DNA of 58,716 nucleotides. It comes from Oscillospiraceae bacterium (GTDB taxonomy: Bacteria > Bacillota > Clostridia > Oscillospirales > Ruminococcaceae). The DNA is taken from the NCBI GenBank assembly GCA_017848115.1, contig JAGAKZ010000036.1, positions 1-58,716 on the forward strand, in the 5' to 3' direction. Position 1 is the stretch's first letter. Each line of letters starts with the position of its first letter. The position numbers and the translations under genes are program-made. Below are positions 35,701-42,986 of the stretch, piece by piece. The notes under the pieces were generated by a model. The model was not told the origin of the DNA. It saw nothing but the letters and a program-made list of their open reading frames with translations, and did no database searches.

Positions 35701-36501
35701 CATCTTGAAGGCGGAGGAATATGTGTTCCTGAAGGCTCCAGGCTCATATTTGAAGGAGACGGCGGTCTTATTATAAATATGAATCATGATGATTTTTATG
35801 CCATAGGAAATGATTTTAAATCAGGAAACGGTTCTATAATTTTCGGACAGGACGGCTGTATCGAGATAAATTGCAGTGGTGACCGTGGTATCGGTATCGG
35901 TTCAGGAAAAGGCGGAGAAATAGTTATCAAAAAAGGTAAGTATGAAATAGAACTGATAGGCGAAGAAGGTATAGGCATAGGTTCATACGAAGGAGATGTT
36001 GATTTGTCAATTTCAATGTGCAATATGAACCTTAATATGAACTCAACAGTTAATGTCGGAATAGGCTCTGTATACGGTTCTGTAAATCTCAGCATATCGC
36101 ATATTATGCTCAAAAATATTTCAGGCGGAACTGAAAGTGCAGGTATTGGTACTTTAAAAGGAAGTCGCTGTTTGGTAAATGTAAAAAATTCAAATCTGAA
36201 TCTGAATATGCGTTCAAATAAATTAGTGATTATCGGACAGGCAGAAGATGAATCACTGATAGATATGACTGAAGTCGGAGTTACTCTTAAAGGAGAAGGT
36301 AAAGAAGCAATGTCTCTGGGTAACTTTAAAGGTAACGGAAAAATCAGATTTTCTAACTGTGACTTAAGGTCTATTATCAGATCAAATATTGCTTCTGATA
36401 TAGGGGCTCAAAAATCAGATATTCATTTCTATAATGGTCGTGTTTATTTTGAACTTAACGGATCTGAAATAGAAAGAGAAGTAGAATACGGCGATCTCTG
36501 A
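32737..36501 (+). CDS. LacI-like sensor / middle sensor / degenerate GGDEF / EAL / beta-helix fusion protein
   Basis: This protein of about 1,254 residues has no signal peptide or membrane helix. A LacI-type periplasmic-binding-like sensor (about 4-285) ends in IGSSCGCN. A middle sensor (305-465, AFFFTPLHFEERCLGYAVIS) matches the two AraC regulators nearby. A diguanylate cyclase-like domain (477-622) keeps DSLTGLYN but reads RLGNGEF instead of GGDEF, so it is probably inactive. The EAL domain (649-882) keeps YEALMR, INSIPGN, ELTEQ, DDYGTGYSN, KIDRML, EGVETTEE and QGYY, so it probably hydrolyses cyclic-di-GMP. The last 350 residues are a Gly/Ile-rich beta-helix (GIGIGSGKGG, GIGIGSYEGD, AGIGTLKG) resembling carbohydrate-binding Cthe_2159-like domains. 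The GTG at 32737 follows GAGAGGTG; a GTG at 32686 is less likely. Confidence 0.85.
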   Translation: MGRRKIGLLLGQSEENYQKSFIEGFLKQIFTYDIDVCAFAMYNKYQKTTAREIGETTIFSLINYDMFDAFVVLLDTIQTPGAADNIEENLKKYFNGPVLCVDKESKYFSTIHTDSYSIVKKTISHLIEVHGYTDIAYLTGKKWHPHSQARLKAFIDCMEEHDLPIKENRIFYGDFWYSSGETMVEELLQSGGSMPRAIACANDCMTIGVAQSLVAKGFRIPEDVAIISYDSIEEGRTSPKPVTSAPIPAKSCGTHAAITIKSMLDNEPVPDFETDVELFIGSSCGCNFDNKTVEVKLREKWETDDSGESFFSRFNLMMEDLLSKSEFNDLMNTVFTYSYQIKGFESFTICLNSQWKNRETMHNSDIKWNAYTEQILPVLRCTNDNSVNPLNYDETFHKSLLIPDLHEERDVPKAFFFTPLHFEERCLGYAVISYGNKPVCYDDIYWFWLRNVMQGLECFRRIDALRQSNKILQASQTRDSLTGLYNYQGMLAQCESYFGHYVGALAVDIKGLSQINEKYGREEGNHAINTISHIMNNLMEDGMCCRLGNGEFVGAIISDDDKNFIYELKKLLLDKLKSADGFAYELSAYLGSEISEISGREDFERLINTAVSQKNGNKINERKTQNREELTEEEKKESTIVSDILDQNRFLYHFQPIVDARTGEIYSYEALMRADVTPFISPLKILKYAEYLHRLYDVERLTFFNVLDRVKDEKVFKEGKKVFINSIPGNRLHGIDAMTLENKIKTFSGSVVVELTEQAELPDDELTAMKELYAGMGIETAVDDYGTGYSNITNLLRYMPNYVKIDRMLLSKIQESPQKQHFVREIIEFAHNNDIKALAEGVETTEELQMVIHLGADLIQGYYTAKPSPEIIPEISKEIKEEIVKFHHQQVMSNDKKVYTAGKEGRIYLAKLVSEKYASINIVSGKTIYKDVTITGVPGLLTDITLNIESGYQGRIVLENVGFSSKKGASCITLGENCEVLLILKGENHLEGGGICVPEGSRLIFEGDGGLIINMNHDDFYAIGNDFKSGNGSIIFGQDGCIEINCSGDRGIGIGSGKGGEIVIKKGKYEIELIGEEGIGIGSYEGDVDLSISMCNMNLNMNSTVNVGIGSVYGSVNLSISHIMLKNISGGTESAGIGTLKGSRCLVNVKNSNLNLNMRSNKLVIIGQAEDESLIDMTEVGVTLKGEGKEAMSLGNFKGNGKIRFSNCDLRSIIRSNIASDIGAQKSDIHFYNGRVYFELNGSEIEREVEYGDL

Positions 36502-36519
36502 TTTATATTGTGATATTAA

Positions 36520-36562
36520 AAAAATAGTGAAATTCAAAATAAATTCGGCTTTCACTATTTTT
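36520..36562 (+). terminator. Terminator after the sensor-EAL gene
   Basis: Arms at 36520-36532 and 36550-36562 form a 13-base stem with a 17-base loop, ending in a T run. Confidence 0.8.
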
Positions 36563-36598
36563 GTTACTAAAATACTTTGCAAATAAGATTATATGTAA

Positions 36599-36627
36599 TT
36601 GATTATTTTTGATATGTGATATATAAT
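36599..36627 (+). promoter_or_regulatory. Promoter of the GH43 gene (TTGATT-N17-TATAAT)
   Basis: TTGATT (36599) and TATAAT (36622) are 17 bases apart, and GTATTTGTAAAA follows the -10 box. Both PL11 genes have the same -35 hexamer, spacing and -10 hexamer. Confidence 0.7.
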
Positions 36628-36670
36628 GTATTTGTAAAATTAAATTTTATATGTCAGGAGTAGAAAATGT

Positions 36671-39055
36671 ATGAAAGTAAAGAAAATAATTGCATCGGTA
36701 TTATCGCTTTTGATAGCATCATATTCTTGTTTGTCTTACGTTAAGTGTGATATAAACGCTGTTACTTCAGAGTATGTTGCACAAAAATCACGTGTTTCGG
36801 TACATGATCCGTCTGTTATAAAGGATAAAAACGGAATGTACTATATATTCGGTTCTCATGTGGCGGCAGCCAAATCATCAGATCTTCAAAGCTGGAAATC
36901 ACTTGTAAGCCGTGAATATCAGGATATGACATCTTCAAATCTTCTTTTTGGAAACGCTCACGAAAATCTTAAAAAGTCATTTGACTGGGCAGGAGAGGAT
37001 ATGCAGGACTGCAAGGGCGGTTATGCTATATGGGCACCTGATGTTTACTGGAATGAGGATTATGTAAATGATGACGGAAGCAAAGGTGCATATATGATGT
37101 ACTACAGTGCAAGCTCAACATATATGCGAAGCGTCATAGGACTTGCAGTTTCCAAAAATATCGAGGGTCCGTATATTTTTAAAGAAAATGTTATTTATTC
37201 AGGATTTACAAAAGGTGATAAAAAAGTAGGTATTTCTACAGGAGACAGTTCAACCAGAGATATAAATATAAAGTATACAAGTACAAATATTGACGAACTT
37301 GAAAAAAACGGAGAAATATCTTTTAATAACAACTGGTTTACAGATAAGGGAGAGTATAACAATTTTGATTTTCCAAATGCCATAGACCCGACTCTTTATA
37401 CAGATACTGACGGAAATCTCTGGATGTGCTATGGTTCATGGTCAGGCGGTATTTTTACACTTCAGGTCGATAAAAAGACAGGAAGTCTTATACATCCGAA
37501 ATCAGGTACTACATCTGACGGAAGAATGGTAGACAGTTATTTTGGTACAAATATATCAGGAGGCAGATATCTTTCGGGTGAAGGTCCGTTTATTGAATAC
37601 AATAAAGATACAGGTTACTATTATCTGTATGTAACATATGGCGGACTTTTATCAGAAGGCGGTTACAATATGCGTGTATTCCGTTCAAAGTCACCTGACG
37701 GACCTTTTGTTGACAGTACAGGAAGAAGTGCTTGTTTTGGAAAGAGCGACCGTACAAATGAATATGTCGGAACAAAGGTAATGGGAAACTACAAGTTCAG
37801 TTGTAACGAAACAGCGTATATGGCTTGCGGACACTGTTCATTTTTCAGAGACGATGACGGAAAGTCGTATCTTATTTATCATGCAAGATTTGATGATAAT
37901 ACAGAATATCATGAGGTAAGAGTTCATCAGCTTTATTATAACGAACAGGGCTGGCCGATAGCCGCACCTTACGAATACAGCGGTGATGAAATAAGTCAGA
38001 GCGGATATTCCAAAAATGATATGGCAGGTACATATGAGTTTGTATGGCATGGAACTGATAACGGAACCACACCGATAGCTTCAAAGGAAATTACATTAGG
38101 TATAAACGGCAAAATAAGCGGTGACGTAACAGGTACATGGTCTGCCAAATCAGAGTCGCCATATTGCACTATAAATATAGATGGTATAGAATACAGCGGA
38201 TATTTTCTGAAGATGCACGATGAAAGCAAGAGCGGAAAACAGGTCATGACTTTTGCGGCAACAGGAAATAATAATATAGTTATATGGGGAAGTAAGACAA
38301 AAGATGCCGAAGTTATAGAGGCAACTCCTATACTTAATAATGCTACCTATACATTTGAGTGTAAGTTCAGTTCGCTGGTACTTGATATACCTGACGGAAA
38401 AGCTCAGGAAGGGATCGGTATACAGCAGTGGGGAACGAATGGCGCTACTGCACAACAGTGGAAAGTAACCGAAGTTTCAGACGGATACTACAAGATAGCA
38501 TCTGTTATAAACGAAGAACTTGTTCTTACTGTAAAATCAAACGACAGTTCAAATGGTTCTGCTATTGTTTTAAGTAAATATACAGGTGCCGACAACCAGC
38601 TTTTCAGATTTGAAGAAGACGGAACAGGGTATTATGGAATTACTAGTAAATGTTCCAAAAACAAATCTGCCCTTGATGTATATGACTGGTCAACCGAGTA
38701 TGGCGGAGTCATAAATCAATGGGAGTACTGGGGCGGAGATTGCCAGTTGTGGAAAGCAATACTTGTAAAAGAACCTCAGGTAACACAGACAACAACACAA
38801 ATAACAACGCCAACAACTGTTACAACTACGGTAACTGCAACAACCGAGCCGACGTTTATGTACGGCGACCTCAATGATGACAAAATAGCAGATCTTACTG
38901 ACCTGACTCTTTTGAGTCTTCACCTTTTAAGCGACAAAATTCTTGAAGGCGCAAAACTTAAAGCAGCTGACGTAAATGCTGACAGTAAAGTTGATATCGC
39001 CGACCTTGCACATTTTAAACAGTATATTTCACATGATAATGTAGTACTGGGATAA
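36671..39055 (+). CDS. Secreted GH43 arabinanase-like enzyme with ricin-like lectin module and dockerin
   Basis: This 794-residue protein starts with a signal peptide (about 1-33). The GH43 five-blade domain (about 44-430) has the catalytic base in VHDPSVI, the Asp in AIDPTLYTDTDG and the acid Glu in SGEGPFIEY. The pattern and the following lipocalin-like domain (about 445-550, YEFVWHGTDNG) resemble endo-1,5-alpha-L-arabinanases, which cut arabinan side chains of pectin. A ricin-type CBM13-like domain follows (about 552-698, with QQW motifs), then a Thr-rich linker and a dockerin (about 730-794) with two calcium repeats (GDLNDDKIADLTDL and ADVNADSKVDIADL), so it docks on a cellulosome scaffold. 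Exact substrate is inferred. Confidence 0.88.
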   Translation: MKVKKIIASVLSLLIASYSCLSYVKCDINAVTSEYVAQKSRVSVHDPSVIKDKNGMYYIFGSHVAAAKSSDLQSWKSLVSREYQDMTSSNLLFGNAHENLKKSFDWAGEDMQDCKGGYAIWAPDVYWNEDYVNDDGSKGAYMMYYSASSTYMRSVIGLAVSKNIEGPYIFKENVIYSGFTKGDKKVGISTGDSSTRDINIKYTSTNIDELEKNGEISFNNNWFTDKGEYNNFDFPNAIDPTLYTDTDGNLWMCYGSWSGGIFTLQVDKKTGSLIHPKSGTTSDGRMVDSYFGTNISGGRYLSGEGPFIEYNKDTGYYYLYVTYGGLLSEGGYNMRVFRSKSPDGPFVDSTGRSACFGKSDRTNEYVGTKVMGNYKFSCNETAYMACGHCSFFRDDDGKSYLIYHARFDDNTEYHEVRVHQLYYNEQGWPIAAPYEYSGDEISQSGYSKNDMAGTYEFVWHGTDNGTTPIASKEITLGINGKISGDVTGTWSAKSESPYCTINIDGIEYSGYFLKMHDESKSGKQVMTFAATGNNNIVIWGSKTKDAEVIEATPILNNATYTFECKFSSLVLDIPDGKAQEGIGIQQWGTNGATAQQWKVTEVSDGYYKIASVINEELVLTVKSNDSSNGSAIVLSKYTGADNQLFRFEEDGTGYYGITSKCSKNKSALDVYDWSTEYGGVINQWEYWGGDCQLWKAILVKEPQVTQTTTQITTPTTVTTTVTATTEPTFMYGDLNDDKIADLTDLTLLSLHLLSDKILEGAKLKAADVNADSKVDIADLAHFKQYISHDNVVLG

Positions 39056-39072
39056 AAAACAATATCCGAATA

Positions 39073-39114
39073 AAAAATTTCAGCTCCATATTTTATGGGG
39101 CTGAAATTTTTTTT
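39073..39114. terminator. Bidirectional terminator embedded in the end of the downstream regulator
   Basis: A 15-base stem (39073-39087 with 39097-39111, one G-U) ends in a T run to 39114. Its right arm encodes the last residues of the minus-strand AraC protein and its loop holds that gene's TAA. Confidence 0.85.
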
Positions 39115-40880
39115 GAATTGTTTTTTCTGTATTCTGCAGGTGAAATATTTTTAATTGTTTTAAACTGTTTTGAAAAATAGCTGTATGAAGTATAGCCGCA
39201 TTCAAGAGCGATGTCATTTATTGTTTTATCGGTATTTATCAGCATATCTGAAGCCTTTTCTACACGAAAATCTATCAGGTCTTCAATAATCCCCTTGTCA
39301 AAACAGTCTTTGTATAACTTTTGCAGATAACTTCGGCTCAGGAAGAGATCTGAGGCTATGTCTTCGATTTTCCATTCATATTCGGGATTATTGATCATTT
39401 TTTGCCTTAATATTTCGAGTTTCTTTATATGTGGATTTTGTCTTATTGTTTTCTGCTCAGGAGATGACAGTTTATTTATCATATTTTTTAGTATAGTCGT
39501 TTCCATAAGTTTGTGCAAAGATATATTTACATATCTTATCCAGTGCAAATACAGTTTTTCAAATGATTCAGGCCGTTTCCCAAAAGAAAGTGCCGCATAA
39601 CCAAAGTGATTTTTGTTAAAATGCAGAGGAGTAAGATAATATGCTACAGGAAACTTTTGATTTATAAATTCATCAGGCAGAATATCATTTAACTTAAAAG
39701 TAGTCTTGGTAGATTCTTTTATTTTGTTATATGATCTGTTAAGAAAAATTTTCATGTTTGTCGAATTATCAAGAGTAAGTTCTCTCTGAGTATCTTCTTT
39801 TAAAATTTTTTCAAAATCTTCCGAAAGGCATATAAGTATGTTATGGACTTTATTGATAAGATAGGCGTGCATACCGATATTGAGCATCAATTCTTCAAGT
39901 GATTCACTGTCACATACTTCTATCGGCATATCGCTGTAAAGATGTTTGGTTTCAAGAGTTTCAGATACGGTCATAGAATGTCTCTGAGCTGAATCAGGCT
40001 TTGATATATCAGTGCAACCGCAACTGTTTCCGATAATAAGATTATTACGTTTGTTTGGGATATGACTGCATATATTTCCGGTAAGTGTTCTGTAAATATG
40101 GCGAAAAGCTTCGGCACCATAGCGGAAATTTTCACGTCTGTAAGTTGTTATCTCAACTTCACGGCAAAGATTTTTTTCAAAACCATCGTAACCTGTTATG
40201 GCAATATCTTCGGGGACACGTATTCCGTTATGTATAAGTTCCGAACATAAAAAAGCAGCAGAGTGGTCGTTTGCACATACTATAGCATCAGGCCTGGAAA
40301 TTTTTTGTTCTGTTATTTTATGTGCAAGTTCTACAGCGGCATCTTTAAAAAAATCGCCGTAGAAGTAGTAGGAATCATCAAAGTGCAGACCATGCTTTTT
40401 CATAGAACTCATATATCCGTTAAGTCTTTCTGCTGATGCAATATTTTCTTTCGGACCTGTAAGGCAATATATTTTTTTATACCCATGTTTTTCAATCATA
40501 TGATCAGTGATTTTTTCAAAAGCATCGTGTTCATCAAGATAGATATTTTCAAAAAATTTATTTTTGTTAGTTCCGAGAACGAGAACAGGTTTTTTTGATT
40601 TTTCACATAGTTTATCAATATATGTGATCACTTCATCATGATAGAAAGCTTCTCTGTCATAAATAAAACCATCAAATTTATCGGCTAAAATAATGTCATA
40701 GATTTTCTTTTCATGAAAAGTATGTTCTGTTGAAGGATACAGATAGCGGTGAAGTGAAGTAATAAATATTACGTTGCAGGAAGCTTTAAAAGCTTGTGAT
40801 ATGATACCTTTGTACAGTTCTGTTTCGTATTTGGAATAACATTCAACCGTTATTACTCCGATAGTAAGTCTTTTTTTCAA
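39093..40880 (-). CDS. AraC-type regulator with LacI-like sugar-sensor domain (second gene of pair)
   Basis: This 595-residue regulator has a LacI-type sugar-binding-like domain (about 5-290, with PDAIVCANDHSAAF and VPEDIAITGYDG) ending in IGNSCGCTD. A middle sensor follows (about 325-465, AYYLTPLHFNKNHFGYAALS), then a C-terminal AraC DNA-binding domain (about 500-590) with two helix-turn-helix units (ASDLFLSRSYLQKLYKDCF and IALECGYTSYSYFSKQFK). XylR of E. coli has a comparable sensor-AraC layout. It begins with TTG after GGAGGG and lies 27 bases downstream of its paralogue in one transcript. By position it probably controls the pectin genes on both sides. Confidence 0.88.
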   Translation of the reverse strand: MKKRLTIGVITVECYSKYETELYKGIISQAFKASCNVIFITSLHRYLYPSTEHTFHEKKIYDIILADKFDGFIYDREAFYHDEVITYIDKLCEKSKKPVLVLGTNKNKFFENIYLDEHDAFEKITDHMIEKHGYKKIYCLTGPKENIASAERLNGYMSSMKKHGLHFDDSYYFYGDFFKDAAVELAHKITEQKISRPDAIVCANDHSAAFLCSELIHNGIRVPEDIAITGYDGFEKNLCREVEITTYRRENFRYGAEAFRHIYRTLTGNICSHIPNKRNNLIIGNSCGCTDISKPDSAQRHSMTVSETLETKHLYSDMPIEVCDSESLEELMLNIGMHAYLINKVHNILICLSEDFEKILKEDTQRELTLDNSTNMKIFLNRSYNKIKESTKTTFKLNDILPDEFINQKFPVAYYLTPLHFNKNHFGYAALSFGKRPESFEKLYLHWIRYVNISLHKLMETTILKNMINKLSSPEQKTIRQNPHIKKLEILRQKMINNPEYEWKIEDIASDLFLSRSYLQKLYKDCFDKGIIEDLIDFRVEKASDMLINTDKTINDIALECGYTSYSYFSKQFKTIKNISPAEYRKNNSKKISAP

Positions 40881-40907
40881 TCTGATTCCCTCCTTCTATA
40901 AAAATAA

Positions 40908-42686
40908 TCAGTAAATTATTAGTTTTTTTCTGTATTCTGCAGGTGATATACTTTTTATTGACTTGAATTGTTTTGAAAAGTAACTGTAAGAAGTATATCC
41001 GCATTCTGTAGCTATGTCATTTATACTTTTATCGGTATTTTTAAGCAGGTTTACGGATTTTTCTATTCTGAAATCTATAAGCTCTTCGATGATACCTTTG
41101 CCAAAGCAGTCTTTATAGAGTTTTTGAAGATAGCTTCTGCTTAAAAAAAGTTCGCCTGCCATATCCTCAACTTTCCATTCGTATTCGGGATTGTCGATCA
41201 TTCTCTGTCTTAAAGCACTTAGTTTTTTGATATGCGGATTTTGTCTGCCAAAGTCATTGTCAGGGTCAAAAACCTTGTTGAGCTTATTTTGCATGATTTT
41301 CATTTCCATAAGTTTTTGCAAAGATACATTTATATATCTTATCCAGTGCAGATAATTTCTTTTAAATGATTCAGGATTTTTACCAAAAGAAAGTGCTACA
41401 TAGCCAAAATAATTTTTATTAAAATGCAATGGTGTTATATAGTATGCTATCGGAAATCTGAGATCGGTATATTTATCAGGAAGTATGTCATTTACCGAAA
41501 ATGGTTTATCATCACATTCTCTGATCAAAGTAAAAGTTCTGTCTAAAAAAACTTTCATATTTTTAGTATTATCAAGAGTAAGTTCAGGCTGCAAGTCACC
41601 CTTTAATGCATTTTCGTAGTCCTCGCTAAGACATATCAGTACATTATGAACATTATTTATCATATATGCATATAAGCCTATGTTCAGCATAAGTTCTTCG
41701 ATAGAATTACTGTCACAGACATCTGTAAGCATATCGCTGTACAGAAGTTTGTTTTCAAAATTTTTATCAACGGTGTTCTGACGTTTTTCTTTTGGCGTGA
41801 GTTGTGTAGGAGTTATACAGCCACAGCTTTTTCTTATTATCAGATTATCTCGTTTATATGGGATACTACCACATGGAGTTCCGGTTATCATTCTGTAAAT
41901 TTGTCTGAATGCTTCTGCTCCATAGCGGAAGTTTTCACGTTTGTATGTAGTGATTTCGATTTCCTGACAAAGATTGTTTTCATATCCGTCATAACCTGTT
42001 ACTGAAATATCTTCCGGAACTTTTATGCCTTGGTGTATAAGTTCTGAACATAAAAATGCGGCTGAATGGTCATTTGCACACAGTATTGCATCAGGCTTTG
42101 AGATCTGATTATCAGCGATCTGACGGGCGAGATTTACAGCAGCGTCCTTGTAAAAATCTCCGTAAATACAGTAAGAATCATCAATGTACAGATTATGTTT
42201 TTTCATAGAACTTATATATCCGTTGAGTCTTTTTATAGAGATTTCCTGATCTTTTGGTCCGGTAAGAAAATAGATTTTTTTGCAGTTATGATGTTCGATC
42301 ATATGATCAGTGATTTTTTCAAATGCCTCATGTTCATCAAGTTTCAAAGTCTTAAAATTATTATTGTTATTGTTGTTTTCAAGAACTATGATCGGTTTTT
42401 TTATTTTCTGGCATAGTTTATCGATATACGATGTCATTTCTTTATGATAAAAAGCTTCTCTGTCGTATATAAATCCATCAAATTTATCAGCAAGAATGAG
42501 GTCATAGATTTTTTTGTCATATACAGTATGTTCATTATATATATGTGGATATCGGTGAAGAGCAGAGATAAATATTACATTGCATGATGCTTTAAAAGCC
42601 TGTGCTATTATACCTTTGTAAAGTTCGGCCTGATATTTTGAATAACACTCAATTGCTATTACACCGATAGTAAGTCTTTTTTTCAA
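40908..42686 (-). CDS. AraC-type regulator with LacI-like sugar-sensor domain (first gene of pair)
   Basis: This 592-residue protein is a close tandem paralogue of the next gene: MKKRLTIGVIAIECYSKY start, a sensor domain with ILCANDHSAAF and VPEDISVTGYDG ending in IRKSCGC, the middle sensor AYYITPLHFNKNYFGYVALS, and an AraC domain (MAGELFLSRSYLQKLYKDCF, IATECGYTSYSYFSKQFKSI). It also uses a TTG start, after AAGGTGGTGA. Its promoter lies divergent to the first PL11 gene, the classic place for a local regulator. Differences from the paralogue in the sensor half suggest different ligands. Confidence 0.88.
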   Translation of the reverse strand: MKKRLTIGVIAIECYSKYQAELYKGIIAQAFKASCNVIFISALHRYPHIYNEHTVYDKKIYDLILADKFDGFIYDREAFYHKEMTSYIDKLCQKIKKPIIVLENNNNNNNFKTLKLDEHEAFEKITDHMIEHHNCKKIYFLTGPKDQEISIKRLNGYISSMKKHNLYIDDSYCIYGDFYKDAAVNLARQIADNQISKPDAILCANDHSAAFLCSELIHQGIKVPEDISVTGYDGYENNLCQEIEITTYKRENFRYGAEAFRQIYRMITGTPCGSIPYKRDNLIIRKSCGCITPTQLTPKEKRQNTVDKNFENKLLYSDMLTDVCDSNSIEELMLNIGLYAYMINNVHNVLICLSEDYENALKGDLQPELTLDNTKNMKVFLDRTFTLIRECDDKPFSVNDILPDKYTDLRFPIAYYITPLHFNKNYFGYVALSFGKNPESFKRNYLHWIRYINVSLQKLMEMKIMQNKLNKVFDPDNDFGRQNPHIKKLSALRQRMIDNPEYEWKVEDMAGELFLSRSYLQKLYKDCFGKGIIEELIDFRIEKSVNLLKNTDKSINDIATECGYTSYSYFSKQFKSIKSISPAEYRKKLIIY

Positions 42687-42724
42687 TCAGGTCACCACCT
42701 TGTATTAATGCTTTCTCTATTAAT

Positions 42725-42753
42725 ATTTTAACATTATTGTGATGTTTTTTCAA
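42725..42753 (-). promoter_or_regulatory. Promoter of the two AraC regulators
   Basis: On the minus strand, TTGAAA (42753-42748) and TAAAAT (42730-42725) are 17 bases apart. The divergent PL11 promoter is about 120 bases away; the gap between is AT-rich and may hold operators. Confidence 0.6.
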
Positions 42754-42870
42754 TATTATAAAGTTGTTTTGTACATATAAATATGTAGAATAATCTCATA
42801 GATTTAATAGAATAATACATATGCGTTTTAGTATATAATAAAATCTGATATAAAAAAGTAAAATAATGTA

Positions 42871-42899
42871 TTGATTGTGATTGTAATATTGTTTATAAT
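42871..42899 (+). promoter_or_regulatory. Promoter of the first PL11 gene (TTGATT-N17-TATAAT)
   Basis: TTGATT (42871) and TATAAT (42894) are 17 bases apart, giving a leader of about 80 bases. Confidence 0.7.
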
Positions 42900-42986
42900 T
42901 ATAGACGAACAAAGTTGATAGTTAGTGTGCATATGATTGTAAATTGTATAAAAATTTAGTTTGGAATTTATGAAAGGTTGATTAAG

